Source of the DNA: Paenibacillus sp. JDR-2
GTDB lineage: Bacteria; Bacillota; Bacilli; Paenibacillales; Paenibacillaceae
Length of the DNA: 64,000 bases
Reading direction: 5' to 3'
Assembly (NCBI RefSeq): GCF_000023585.1
Contig: NC_012914.1
Location: forward strand, 5,091,501-5,155,500
The notes beneath the pieces are model-generated. The model did not search any database and was not told the origin of the DNA. It saw only the letters and a list, made by a program, of their open reading frames with translations. A program made the position numbers and the translations under genes. Every line of letters starts with the position of its first letter. Position 1 is the first letter of the stretch. Positions 17,626-25,750 of this stretch are shown in pieces.

Positions 17626-18996
17626 TTATCGAAGGATGGACGCCAGTGCCGAAGCTGCCGGACGTGCAGGCATCGTTTTCTTTTTCGCCGCAGACGCCGT
17701 GTCTGCTTCAGCTTGTTTCGACTGGGCCAGCTCATCTTCAAGCGCAAACAACTTAACGAACATATCCATTGCTTCCTCGGAATGTTTCTCCCCGGCCATC
17801 TCTTTAATCCGCAGGATCGGATCTTGCATCATCTGGTTCACAATGCTCTTCGTCAGCTTGCGGATCACCTTCAGTTCATGCTCGTCCAGATCTGGCAGCT
17901 TGTTCGTCAGGCTGTTAAGCGTCTCTTCATGAATGTGGGCAGCCTTTGTCTGGAGGGCACGGATTAAAGGAACAACGCCAAGCGTTTTGTACCATTGCTC
18001 AAACTGCTCCGACTCTTGTTCAATCATCGTTTCGATCTTCTCCGCTTCCTTCCGGCGCTGCTCGAGATTGCTCGCCACAATACCTTCCAAATCGTCAATG
18101 TCGTACAGGAACACGTTCTCGACCGCAGCAATCCCCGGATCGAGGTCGCGCGGAACGGCGATATCAATCATGAACAAAGGCTTCGACTTCCGGCGCTTCA
18201 TCGCCTCGGCTACCGCTTGGCGTTCCAACACATAACCATCCGCTCCCGTAGAGCTGATAACAATGTCCGCTTCGTGAAGCTTGCTTGCCGCGTCTTCCAT
18301 CGGGCAGGCAATACCGTTAAACTTTTCTGCAAGCTGGGCCGCGCGTTCATACGTCCGGTTCACCACAATAACGCGGTCAGCGCCATTCGCGTACAGATGC
18401 TTCGCCGTAAGCTCGCCTGTCTCGCCAGCGCCAATCACCATTACCGTCTTCTTGCTGAACTGGCCAAAAATCCGCTTGCCAAGCTCAACAGCCGCATAGC
18501 TGACCGACACCGCCGATTCTCCAATCGTTGTCTCCGAATGAGCACGCTTGGCCATCGTAACCGCTTGTTTGAACAGCATGTTGAACAGGGTTCCTGTCGT
18601 CTTCTGCTGCTGTCCAAGCGCAAAAGCATCCTTTACTTGACCCAGGATTTGCGTCTCGCCGATCACCATCGAATCAAGCCCGCTTGTTACCCGGAATAGA
18701 TGCTCGATAGCCTTGTCATCCTCATGCATATATAAATGGCTAGTGAACTGCTCTCTAGGCAGCTTGAACCACTGCTCCATAAAGCTGCGGATATAATGTC
18801 CGCACAGATGATGTCTGTCCACTACCGCATACAGCTCGGTACGATTGCAGGTCGCAACAATGACACATTCCATAATGCTGCTCGTGTTCATCAGCTGTTT
18901 CATTGCTTCCGGTAATTCTTTCTCGGCAATCGCAAACCGTTCTCTTACTTCAACGGGAGCCGTCCGGTAGTTCAAGCCGACTACGATAATGTGCAT
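17626..18996 (-). CDS. hemA: Glutamyl-tRNA reductase HemA
   Basis: NADPH-dependent reduction of Glu-tRNA to glutamate-1-semialdehyde, the first and rate-limiting step of the C5 pathway. The catalytic cysteine is C50 in ATCNRTELYAVV. The NADPH domain holds VMVIGAGETGELTAKHL, and the C-terminal helical dimer domain is complete. Length 456 aa. ATG 18996 follows AAAGG at 13 bases. It is the first gene of the hem cluster; its upstream region has a TATAAT box but a poor -35, overlapped by a 14-bp palindrome that may bind a regulator. Confidence 0.98.
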   Translation of the reverse strand: MHIIVVGLNYRTAPVEVRERFAIAEKELPEAMKQLMNTSSIMECVIVATCNRTELYAVVDRHHLCGHYIRSFMEQWFKLPREQFTSHLYMHEDDKAIEHLFRVTSGLDSMVIGETQILGQVKDAFALGQQQKTTGTLFNMLFKQAVTMAKRAHSETTIGESAVSVSYAAVELGKRIFGQFSKKTVMVIGAGETGELTAKHLYANGADRVIVVNRTYERAAQLAEKFNGIACPMEDAASKLHEADIVISSTGADGYVLERQAVAEAMKRRKSKPLFMIDIAVPRDLDPGIAAVENVFLYDIDDLEGIVASNLEQRRKEAEKIETMIEQESEQFEQWYKTLGVVPLIRALQTKAAHIHEETLNSLTNKLPDLDEHELKVIRKLTKSIVNQMMQDPILRIKEMAGEKHSEEAMDMFVKLFALEDELAQSKQAEADTASAAKKKTMPARPAASALASILR

Positions 18997-19036
18997 GCGC
19001 GTTCACCTGCCTTTCTTCAAAATTAACTTTAGAATG

Positions 19037-19068
19037 ATTATAACATAGTTCGACAAGCCGTACGGCTT
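19037..19068 (-). promoter_or_regulatory. Candidate hemA promoter with palindromic operator
   Basis: On the minus strand TATAAT (19042-19037) precedes hemA by about 40 bp. The -35 position has no good consensus; instead it is covered by the perfect 14-bp palindrome AAGCCGTACGGCTT (19055-19068). This suggests a regulated promoter, but no known factor was recognised. Confidence 0.45.
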
Positions 19069-19136
19069 CATATTGGCTTCATTTATGAATAATGTTTGAA
19101 AACCCTCATTGCCATTATTCCCTGTTTATACAAAGA

Positions 19137-19166
19137 AAATAACCATGGACCGAGGTCTATGGTTAT
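19137..19166 (-). terminator. Intrinsic terminator after speD
   Basis: On the minus strand ATAACCATAGACC pairs with GGTCCATGGTTAT (one mismatch) around CTC, followed by TTCTTT. It lies 25 bp past the speD stop and separates speD from the hem promoter. Confidence 0.8.
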
Positions 19167-19191
19167 CTCTATATCTTTTCAATTTAAAAGC

Positions 19192-19590
19192 TTAAACAAG
19201 CTCAACTTGTTGCATTTTTGGTTCTTCTACTTTCAACTCGCCCATGCCGCGAACAAGCTTCTTCGCATGAGTAGTCGTTGGCTTCAGTACAGCGATCATG
19301 TAGTCAATCGCAAGCTGTGGATCCACAGTTTCACCGCAAGTGTAGCAGTCGAGAGCGGCGAATCCTTTCTCAGGATACGTATGAATCGAGAGATGACTCT
19401 CCGACAGCAATACAAGTACTGTTGCTCCTTGAGGCTCAAATTGTTTCGATTGCACCGATAGTACGGTAGCGCCGCATGCTTCAGCAGCCTCCACCATTTG
19501 GGCTTGCAAAAATTCAGCGTTGTTCAGCAGATCAAAGTCTACTCCCCAAGTATCAACAGCAACGTGTCTTCCGAAAGTTGAATATTCCAT
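19192..19590 (-). CDS. speD: S-adenosylmethionine decarboxylase proenzyme (bacterial short form)
   Basis: Provides decarboxylated SAM, the aminopropyl donor for spermidine synthesis. The proenzyme cuts itself between E64 and S65 in the LLSESHLSIHTYPE motif to form the pyruvoyl cofactor; C85 in DCYTCG is the conserved proton donor. Length 132 aa fits the short prokaryotic class. ATG 19590 follows GGAAGGGGG. It stands alone, with its own terminator, between the hem cluster and a conserved unknown gene. A promoter candidate lies about 160 bp upstream, leaving a long leader. Confidence 0.96.
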   Translation of the reverse strand: MEYSTFGRHVAVDTWGVDFDLLNNAEFLQAQMVEAAEACGATVLSVQSKQFEPQGATVLVLLSESHLSIHTYPEKGFAALDCYTCGETVDPQLAIDYMIAVLKPTTTHAKKLVRGMGELKVEEPKMQQVELV

Positions 19591-19905
19591 CTTCCGGTTC
19601 CCCCTTCCTAGGAATAAAATGTTTAAAAAAATTTCATCCGCTAGGACCTACGTCATTCACTTCCCGAGGGAATAATCTCTCGCAACATAACCATGTCCTG
19701 AGTGAATCCTGGTTCCTATTTTGTTTAGACCAATGTTTTCAACGAGATTAAAAATAACATCTATTGGGCAGAATTGCAACTCTTTTTTTCGGGAAGAAAC
19801 GAAAACTTTTTTCCGCTTTAATCCCGTATACACAGTATGTAGGTGAAGCGGTTTCGGTACCTTGCACAGCGTCCAATCCGATATCATTTTTTTTGTGAAC
19901 AAAAA
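19591..19905. other. Non-coding region upstream of speD
   Basis: No convincing gene is seen. On the minus strand TTGCAA (19779-19774), 17 bp, TATTTT (19756-19751) is a candidate promoter. The resulting leader of about 150 nt contains an inverted repeat, ATTCACT (19655-19661) with AGTGAAT (19701-19707), enclosing a CGAG/CTCG pair, so the speD 5' UTR may be structured. A 95-codon open frame here has no ribosome binding site and an unlikely composition. Confidence 0.4.
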
Positions 19906-19933
19906 CGAAAAAAAGAAGCCGCATTCAGCGGCT
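19906..19933 (-). terminator. Terminator after the 196-aa conserved unknown gene
   Basis: On the minus strand AGCCGC pairs with GCGGCT around a 5-nt loop, followed by a T-rich run. Confidence 0.8.
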
Positions 19934-19954
19934 CCTAAATTCAAGGCTTATCGG

Positions 19955-20545
19955 TTAAGCTTCTAATACAAACAATTTCTTGGTCAGCATCGTCAGTCTT
20001 TCGTCGATGCCGGCAATTTGCAGACGGTCCTTCGTTTGATTGCGCAGGTCAAGCAACTCATTAATCGCGTTGTTGACCAGCTCGATTTCACGTTCGATCA
20101 AGCGGCTCTTGAACACACGCTCCAACTGGCCGACCGTATCCTTATATTCGAATACGACCCGTGTGCCCGACGATGTGCTTTCAACGATTTTGCGGACGCT
20201 GCCATTTGTATAATGGTAGATCATCGTATAATGGCTGTAGATACGATTAACAACTGCGTCTCCACGGAAAGCCGTTACGGCTTTGCGCATGGCGTTGGTC
20301 AGCTTGGGGTGAATGAGGCGGCAAGAGAGTTCACATACATAGTAGTCTTGCTGACGTTCAAACGTCAGTGTGACTTCTTCCTTCCCTGCTACGTCTTCGA
20401 GAACCAGCTCCTGGTTTCCGTTATCGAGGACCTTCACGTTCATGCATACCTGCTGGTCATCGAAAAACCGAATAAATTGCTTCATCTCATCGCTCGTCAA
20501 TTGCAGTTTGGCGCTTACATACTCTGTGGCTAGCCGCTGAGCCAT
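19955..20545 (-). CDS. Conserved protein of unknown function (196 aa)
   Basis: Soluble, no signal peptide or membrane segment. The first two thirds is a mixed alpha/beta region rich in aromatic residues (FFDDQQVCMNVKVLD, RQQDYYVCELSCRLIH, NRIYSHYTMIYHYTNGSVRK). The last 60 residues are helical with regularly spaced Leu/Ile and may form a coiled coil (ERVFKSRLIEREIELVNNAI). ATG 20545 follows GAGGAG. It stands between speD and engB with its own terminator. I believe similar proteins occur in Paenibacillaceae, sometimes with doubtful names, but no function is supported. It is a real gene by ribosome binding site, composition and terminator. Confidence 0.8.
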   Translation of the reverse strand: MAQRLATEYVSAKLQLTSDEMKQFIRFFDDQQVCMNVKVLDNGNQELVLEDVAGKEEVTLTFERQQDYYVCELSCRLIHPKLTNAMRKAVTAFRGDAVVNRIYSHYTMIYHYTNGSVRKIVESTSSGTRVVFEYKDTVGQLERVFKSRLIEREIELVNNAINELLDLRNQTKDRLQIAGIDERLTMLTKKLFVLEA

Positions 20546-20726
20546 AAAAATCTCCTCAATTCTTTAAACTTGCGCTTTTGTTCTTAATGCCTAAGTATAT
20601 TATACGTGATCAGAGCTTTTTATTCCTGTCGTTCAGCCTCGATATTCTCGCATATTTCTGAAAAATCCCGTAGATTTCACGAGGAACGCTGTATTTCTTG
20701 CTGTATCCTCTGCATTATAGAGGAAG

Positions 20727-21332
20727 TTATTGATCTATCTCCGTTATATGCCCAATCGCTCCATTAATGACCTCCCACAGCTTCTCGCGGCCAAGCCCCG
20801 TCTCCGAAGAAAACATGACCAGCGAGTCGCGTGGATCTGCCTCAAGCGTCTCCTTGATTACCTTTACGTGCTTGTCCCATTTGCCCTTCGGGATTTTGTC
20901 CGCTTTCGTGCAGACGATGCAGGTCGGCACGTTATAATGCTTCAGCCAATGATACATGAGCACATCGTCCTTTGATGGAGCATGCCGCATATCGATAACC
21001 AGAAGCTGCAGCTTTAGCTCCTTACGGTCGCGAATATAAGTCTCAATCATTTGCCCGAACAGCTCTCGCTGCGTTTTTGATACTTTGGCATATCCATATC
21101 CGGGAAAATCGACGAAGTAGACCATGTCATTCACACGATAATAGTTAAGCTGCTGCGTTTTGCCGGGCTGCGAGCTTGTTCTCGCCAAGTTTTTACGCAA
21201 GATCAATTTGTTAATAAGCGATGATTTGCCGACATTGGAACGCCCTGCCAGAGCAATCTCTGGCAAGGCGTCAACTGGATATTGCGAAGGTCTTACTGCA
21301 CTTATGATAAATTCTGATTGGGTAATTTTCAT
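20727..21332 (-). CDS. engB: Ribosome biogenesis GTP-binding protein EngB (YsxC/YihA)
   Basis: GTPase needed for assembly of the large ribosomal subunit. All G motifs are present: GRSNVGKSSLINKL (G1), the TSSQPGKTQ switch I region (G2), DFPGYGYAKVSK (G3) and CTKADK (G4). Length 201 aa is normal. The start ATG overlaps the lonA stop by 4 bp (ATGA), so translation is probably coupled. The lonA-engB order is the same as in Bacillus. Confidence 0.97.
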   Translation of the reverse strand: MKITQSEFIISAVRPSQYPVDALPEIALAGRSNVGKSSLINKLILRKNLARTSSQPGKTQQLNYYRVNDMVYFVDFPGYGYAKVSKTQRELFGQMIETYIRDRKELKLQLLVIDMRHAPSKDDVLMYHWLKHYNVPTCIVCTKADKIPKGKWDKHVKVIKETLEADPRDSLVMFSSETGLGREKLWEVINGAIGHITEIDQ

Positions 21333-23839
21333 CCGATTACTGTTCCTGCTTTCTCTTCGGTGTTAGCCGGCAGCAGCGCATGCTGCAGAACTTCGTCCAT
21401 ATGGCTGACAGGAACAAAAGTCATTGCACTGCGCACGCTGTCCGGAATATCGCTTAAGTCGCGTTCATTATCCTTCGGCAGAAGCACCTTTCGGATGCCT
21501 GCCCGGTGAGCGGCGAGCGATTTTTCCTTCAAGCCGCCAATCGGAAGCACACGGCCGCGCAGCGTAATCTCGCCGGTCATTGCTACTTCCTTTGATACAT
21601 ACCGGTTCGTCAGGGCGGAAATCAAAGCGGTTGCCATCGTTATGCCGGCTGATGGTCCGTCTTTAGGAATGGCGCCCTCCGGAATATGAATATGGATATC
21701 CTTGTTCACATGGAATTCGGGATCGATTCCAAGCTCAATGGCCTTGGACCGAGTATAACTGAATGCGGCCTGTGCCGATTCTTTCATAACGTCGCCAAGT
21801 TTACCGGTTAAGGTAAGCTTGCCGCTGCCCGGCATAACCGTTACCTCGATAACCAGCGTATCGCCGCCAACCTCGGTCCAAGCGAGGCCGGTTACGGCAC
21901 CAATCTGGTTTTCGACCTCGGCTGTGCCATGACGGAACTTCGCAGGTCCTAGCCATTCCTTCAGCAGATCCGGCGTAACCGTCAATGTCACTGCCGAAAC
22001 CTCCGCTTGGGCTTGCTTCTCCTCGGCTGCCGCCGCATCATCGTCTGCGCCAAAAGCCGCCTCCAGCGTATTCAGCTCGGGAGCTTCATAAGGCTGACCG
22101 GCCAAATCTTCTTCGCCCCGCTCCTTGCTTCCGGCTACGGACTTGGAACCCTCCGATACAATATGCTTCGCAGCTTTCCGGCTCAAAGCGGCAATTTGCT
22201 GCTCCAGATTCCGTACGCCGGATTCACGCGTATATTCTCGGATCAGCTGCAAGACAACTTCATCCTCAACGACAAGCTGATCTTCCGCCAGTCCATGCTC
22301 CCTGCGCTGTTTCGGCAGCAGATAGCGTTCCGCAATCTGCTGCTTCTCCAGCTCCGTATAGCCCGGAATATAAAGCACTTCCATCCGGTCGAGCAGCGGA
22401 CGCGGAATATTGTGCAGCGAGTTGGCCGTTGTGACAAACATCACATTAGACAAATCAAAAGGCACTTCGATGAAATGGTCGCTAAACGTATTATTCTGCT
22501 CCGGATCAAGTACCTCAAGCAGCGCAGATGAAGGATCTCCGCGGAAATCGCTTGCCATCTTGTCGATCTCGTCAAGCAGGAAAACCGGATTATAGGATCC
22601 TGCCGTCTTCATTCCTTGAATGATCCGTCCAGGCATAGCGCCTACATACGTACGGCGGTGACCGCGGATTTCCGCTTCGTCACGAACGCCGCCCAGCGAG
22701 ATTCTAACGAATTTGCGGTCAAGCGATTTGGCGATCGAACGGGCAAGTGAAGTTTTACCGACACCCGGAGGCCCTACCAGGCAAAGGATCGGTCCTTTCA
22801 TCTTCTTCACCAGCTGCTGTACCGCCAAATATTCAAGCACGCGCTCCTTCGGCTTCTCCAGGCCGTAGTGATCGTTATTGAGGATCTCTTCCGCCTTGCT
22901 TAGGGATAAGTCATCTTCCGTATGCTTGCTCCAAGGCAATGCTAATAACCAATCGATATAATTGCGGATAACGCCGCCCTCGGCTGAGGTTGCGGGCATT
23001 TTTTCCAGACGGTCGATTTCCTTCTCTACTTTCTCCCGCACATTGGCAGGAACTCCCGCTTCAGCCAGCTGATTGCGGAGCTCCTCGACCTCGCCGGCAC
23101 GTCCTTCCTTCTCGCCAAGCTCCTTCTGGATCGCTTTCATCTGCTCGCGCAAATAATATTCCTTTTGCGTCTTCTCCATCTGCTTCTTGACGCGCTGGTT
23201 AATTTTGCGTTCGAGCTCGAGCACCTCGCGCTCGTTATTCAGGATATCAAGCAGACGCTCTAGGCGCTCCCGGACGTCAATGGTCTCGAGAATATCCTGC
23301 TTATCCTTGATCTTCAGCGACAAATGGCTCGTAATGACATCGGCCAGCCTGCCCGGCTCATCGATATCCGATACCGCCGCAAGCGTCTCCGGCGTTACCT
23401 TCTTCGATAGCGAAATATAATGCTCGAACTGGCTGAGTACCGACCGCATAAGCGCATCCACTTCAGGATCGTCAGTCTCCGGCTCAGGAAGCTCGAGCAC
23501 CGTTACTTCGTAAAACTGTTCATTTGGTACATAATCCACAACCTCGGCTCTTACAACGCCTTCAACAAGCACGCGGATAGTACCGTTTGGCAGCTTAAGC
23601 ATCTGTCTGACCTTCGCAATGGTGCCGACGCGGTAAATATCGTCTTCTGTAGGCTCTTCAATATTGACTTCGGATTGCGAGCACAGAAGAATCATATGAT
23701 CGTCGATCATGCATTTCTCCAGCGCCCGCACCGATTTGTCCCTTCCCACATCAAGGTGGAGCACCATGCTGGGATATACAAGCAGCCCCCTTAAAGGAAG
23801 CAGGGGAAGCCGACGGCCTTTTGTTTTTCCGGATCCCAC
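21329..23839 (-). CDS. lon: ATP-dependent protease LonA
   Basis: Cytosolic AAA+ serine protease. Domains in order: N-terminal substrate domain (1-200), coiled coil (about 200-290), AAA+ ATPase with GPPGVGKTSLARS, and the protease domain with the Ser-Lys dyad S730 (PKDGPSAG) and K773 (GGLKEK). The 836-aa length exceeds the usual 775 or so, mainly from an acidic, Ala-rich insertion of about 60 residues between the ATPase and protease domains (around 575-635, including GADDDAAAAEEK). GTG 23839 has GGAGG seven bases upstream. It lies 36 bp after lonB and overlaps engB. Confidence 0.97.
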   Translation of the reverse strand: MGSGKTKGRRLPLLPLRGLLVYPSMVLHLDVGRDKSVRALEKCMIDDHMILLCSQSEVNIEEPTEDDIYRVGTIAKVRQMLKLPNGTIRVLVEGVVRAEVVDYVPNEQFYEVTVLELPEPETDDPEVDALMRSVLSQFEHYISLSKKVTPETLAAVSDIDEPGRLADVITSHLSLKIKDKQDILETIDVRERLERLLDILNNEREVLELERKINQRVKKQMEKTQKEYYLREQMKAIQKELGEKEGRAGEVEELRNQLAEAGVPANVREKVEKEIDRLEKMPATSAEGGVIRNYIDWLLALPWSKHTEDDLSLSKAEEILNNDHYGLEKPKERVLEYLAVQQLVKKMKGPILCLVGPPGVGKTSLARSIAKSLDRKFVRISLGGVRDEAEIRGHRRTYVGAMPGRIIQGMKTAGSYNPVFLLDEIDKMASDFRGDPSSALLEVLDPEQNNTFSDHFIEVPFDLSNVMFVTTANSLHNIPRPLLDRMEVLYIPGYTELEKQQIAERYLLPKQRREHGLAEDQLVVEDEVVLQLIREYTRESGVRNLEQQIAALSRKAAKHIVSEGSKSVAGSKERGEEDLAGQPYEAPELNTLEAAFGADDDAAAAEEKQAQAEVSAVTLTVTPDLLKEWLGPAKFRHGTAEVENQIGAVTGLAWTEVGGDTLVIEVTVMPGSGKLTLTGKLGDVMKESAQAAFSYTRSKAIELGIDPEFHVNKDIHIHIPEGAIPKDGPSAGITMATALISALTNRYVSKEVAMTGEITLRGRVLPIGGLKEKSLAAHRAGIRKVLLPKDNERDLSDIPDSVRSAMTFVPVSHMDEVLQHALLPANTEEKAGTVIG

Positions 23840-23875
23840 ACCAGCACCTCCAATTGTTTCGAATACCCTATTTTA

Positions 23876-25579
23876 TCATTCCACGGAATCCGCCTGCAAA
23901 TAGGGAACCCCCGAAGCGATAAAAAGATCGGAACCGACATGGTTTTCAACCTCTGCGACAACGGTTTCGCCAATTGGGAAGACATATCTGAACACCTCGT
24001 CAACCCGGTCTACCGGGATGACCTTCAGCCCTTCCAGATCAGCAAAAATCGCCTGCCAGTTCTCGCGCGGAATAATGACCGTCTCCGCACCAGACTGGAA
24101 CGCCGCTTCTACCTTGGCAAGCACGCCCCCTACCGGCTTCACGTTACCGTGTATGCCAACCTCGCCGGTCATCGCCAGCTTGTTGTCAATCGGTATCTCT
24201 TTGATTGCAGAGGCAATTGCCGTTGCCATGGCAATGCCGGCGGATGGCCCGTCAATCGGCGTGCCGCCAGGGAAGTTGATATGCAGGTCAAAGTCCTGCG
24301 GGGTCAATCCGTAGCGGCGGAGCATCGTCAGCACGTTTTCAACCGAGCCCTTCGCCATGCTTTTCCGTCTAAGCGTCCGGGAACCGCCGCCAAGCTCTTC
24401 CTCGTCAACTACGCCGGTAATCGTATATTGGCCTTTGCCGGCAGCCGCCGGAATAGCGCTGACTTCGATTTCTAGCAATGTCCCCATATTAGGTCCATAC
24501 ACCGCCAAGCCGTTAACGAAACCGATTTGAGGTGCTTCCGGCACTTTTCGGTCCGGACGAGGCGGTATTTGGCTGCTGTTCACAACCCATTCCACATCAG
24601 CGGCGGTAATGGCATCCCGTTTCTCCGACAATGCAATACCCGCGGCAAGCTGAATGACGTTAACCGCTTCGCGTCCGTTCGTCGCATATTTCTTCACCAC
24701 ATCCACGGCATCCGGACATGGACCAAAGCCGATTTTCTTAACGGCATTCTCGGCAATCGACGCAATCTCGCTTGCGAGCAGCGGACGGAAATAAATCTCC
24801 ATGCAGCGCGAGCGAATAGCCGGAGGCAGATCCTGCGGCGAACGTGTTGTCGCTCCCACAAGACGGAAGTCGGCAGGCAGACCGTTTTGGAAAATATCGT
24901 GGATATAAAGCGGGATATTCGCATCCTCCGAATTGTAATAAGCACTCTCCAGAAACACCTTGCGGTCTTCCAGTACTTTTAACAGCTTATTCATTTGGAT
25001 TGGATGCAATTCACCGATTTCGTCGATAAACAGGATCCCGCCATGCGCTTTCGTTACCGCACCCGGCTTCGGCTGCGGAATGCCGGCTACGCCCATCGCC
25101 CCTGCTCCTTGATAAATCGGGTCGTGAACGGAGCCGATCAGTGGATCGGCAATACCCCGCTCGTCGAACCGGGCCGTAGTTGCGTCAATCTCGGTAAACT
25201 TCGCTTCATTCAGAAACGGCGAGGAAGGATTCTTCTTCGCTTCCTCCAATACAACGCGGGCAGCCGCCGTCTTTCCGACACCCGGCGGTCCGTAAATAAT
25301 GACATGCTGCGGATTAGCGCTGCAAAGCGCCGCCTTAAGCGCGCGCAGACCGTCTGTCTGTCCGACAATGTCCTGCATCGCTTGCGGGCGTGTTTTCTCC
25401 GCAAGCGGCTTTGTCAGGGAAACGGAGCGCAGCTTGCGCAGCTTATCCATCTCCTTGCGCGATTCCCGATCGACCGCAGAGCGGTTCGTCTTCTGATTGC
25501 GCAGCAGATTCCAGAAATATAAACCAATAACCACAGCAAAAAAAACTTGGATCAGCATCAAAACCATACTTAAACTCAT
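23876..25579 (-). CDS. lonB: ATP-dependent protease LonB
   Basis: Lon-type protease typical of spore formers, where it is linked to forespore regulation. It begins with one membrane segment (about residues 5-25, MVLMLIQVFFAVVIGLYFW), then AAA+ motifs YGPPGVGKTAAARV and FIDEIGELHPIQ, and a C-terminal protease domain with the catalytic Ser in PIDGPSAGIAM and Lys in GGVLAKVEAA. ATG 25579 is chosen over ATG 25585 because GAGGAG then lies nine bases upstream instead of three. In Bacillus lonB directly follows clpX; here ispG lies between, behind its own terminator. Confidence 0.95.
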   Translation of the reverse strand: MSLSMVLMLIQVFFAVVIGLYFWNLLRNQKTNRSAVDRESRKEMDKLRKLRSVSLTKPLAEKTRPQAMQDIVGQTDGLRALKAALCSANPQHVIIYGPPGVGKTAAARVVLEEAKKNPSSPFLNEAKFTEIDATTARFDERGIADPLIGSVHDPIYQGAGAMGVAGIPQPKPGAVTKAHGGILFIDEIGELHPIQMNKLLKVLEDRKVFLESAYYNSEDANIPLYIHDIFQNGLPADFRLVGATTRSPQDLPPAIRSRCMEIYFRPLLASEIASIAENAVKKIGFGPCPDAVDVVKKYATNGREAVNVIQLAAGIALSEKRDAITAADVEWVVNSSQIPPRPDRKVPEAPQIGFVNGLAVYGPNMGTLLEIEVSAIPAAAGKGQYTITGVVDEEELGGGSRTLRRKSMAKGSVENVLTMLRRYGLTPQDFDLHINFPGGTPIDGPSAGIAMATAIASAIKEIPIDNKLAMTGEVGIHGNVKPVGGVLAKVEAAFQSGAETVIIPRENWQAIFADLEGLKVIPVDRVDEVFRYVFPIGETVVAEVENHVGSDLFIASGVPYLQADSVE

Positions 25580-25673
25580 TAACATCTTCTCCTCTCAAAG
25601 CGAACTATTCCGGCAAAAGAGTACGTAATTGGTAGTATTGCCCCTTGCCGCAGGTAATAATCGCTTCCGGAAG

Positions 25674-25727
25674 AAAAAAGAGGCATTCCTCGTCAACCGC
25701 CGATTGGGGTTGCTTCAGAATGCCTCT
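25674..25727 (-). terminator. Intrinsic terminator after ispG
   Basis: On the minus strand GAGGCATTC pairs with GAATGCCTC across a 29-nt loop, followed by TTTTTT. It separates ispG from lonB. Confidence 0.85.
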
Positions 25728-25750
25728 ATTCTCAGATGGCAGAGAGTTCG

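Noticed and set aside
19657..19944. 95-codon minus-strand frame between speD and the 196-aa unknown gene
   Set aside because: No ribosome binding site, overlaps a terminator and the proposed speD promoter, unlikely composition.
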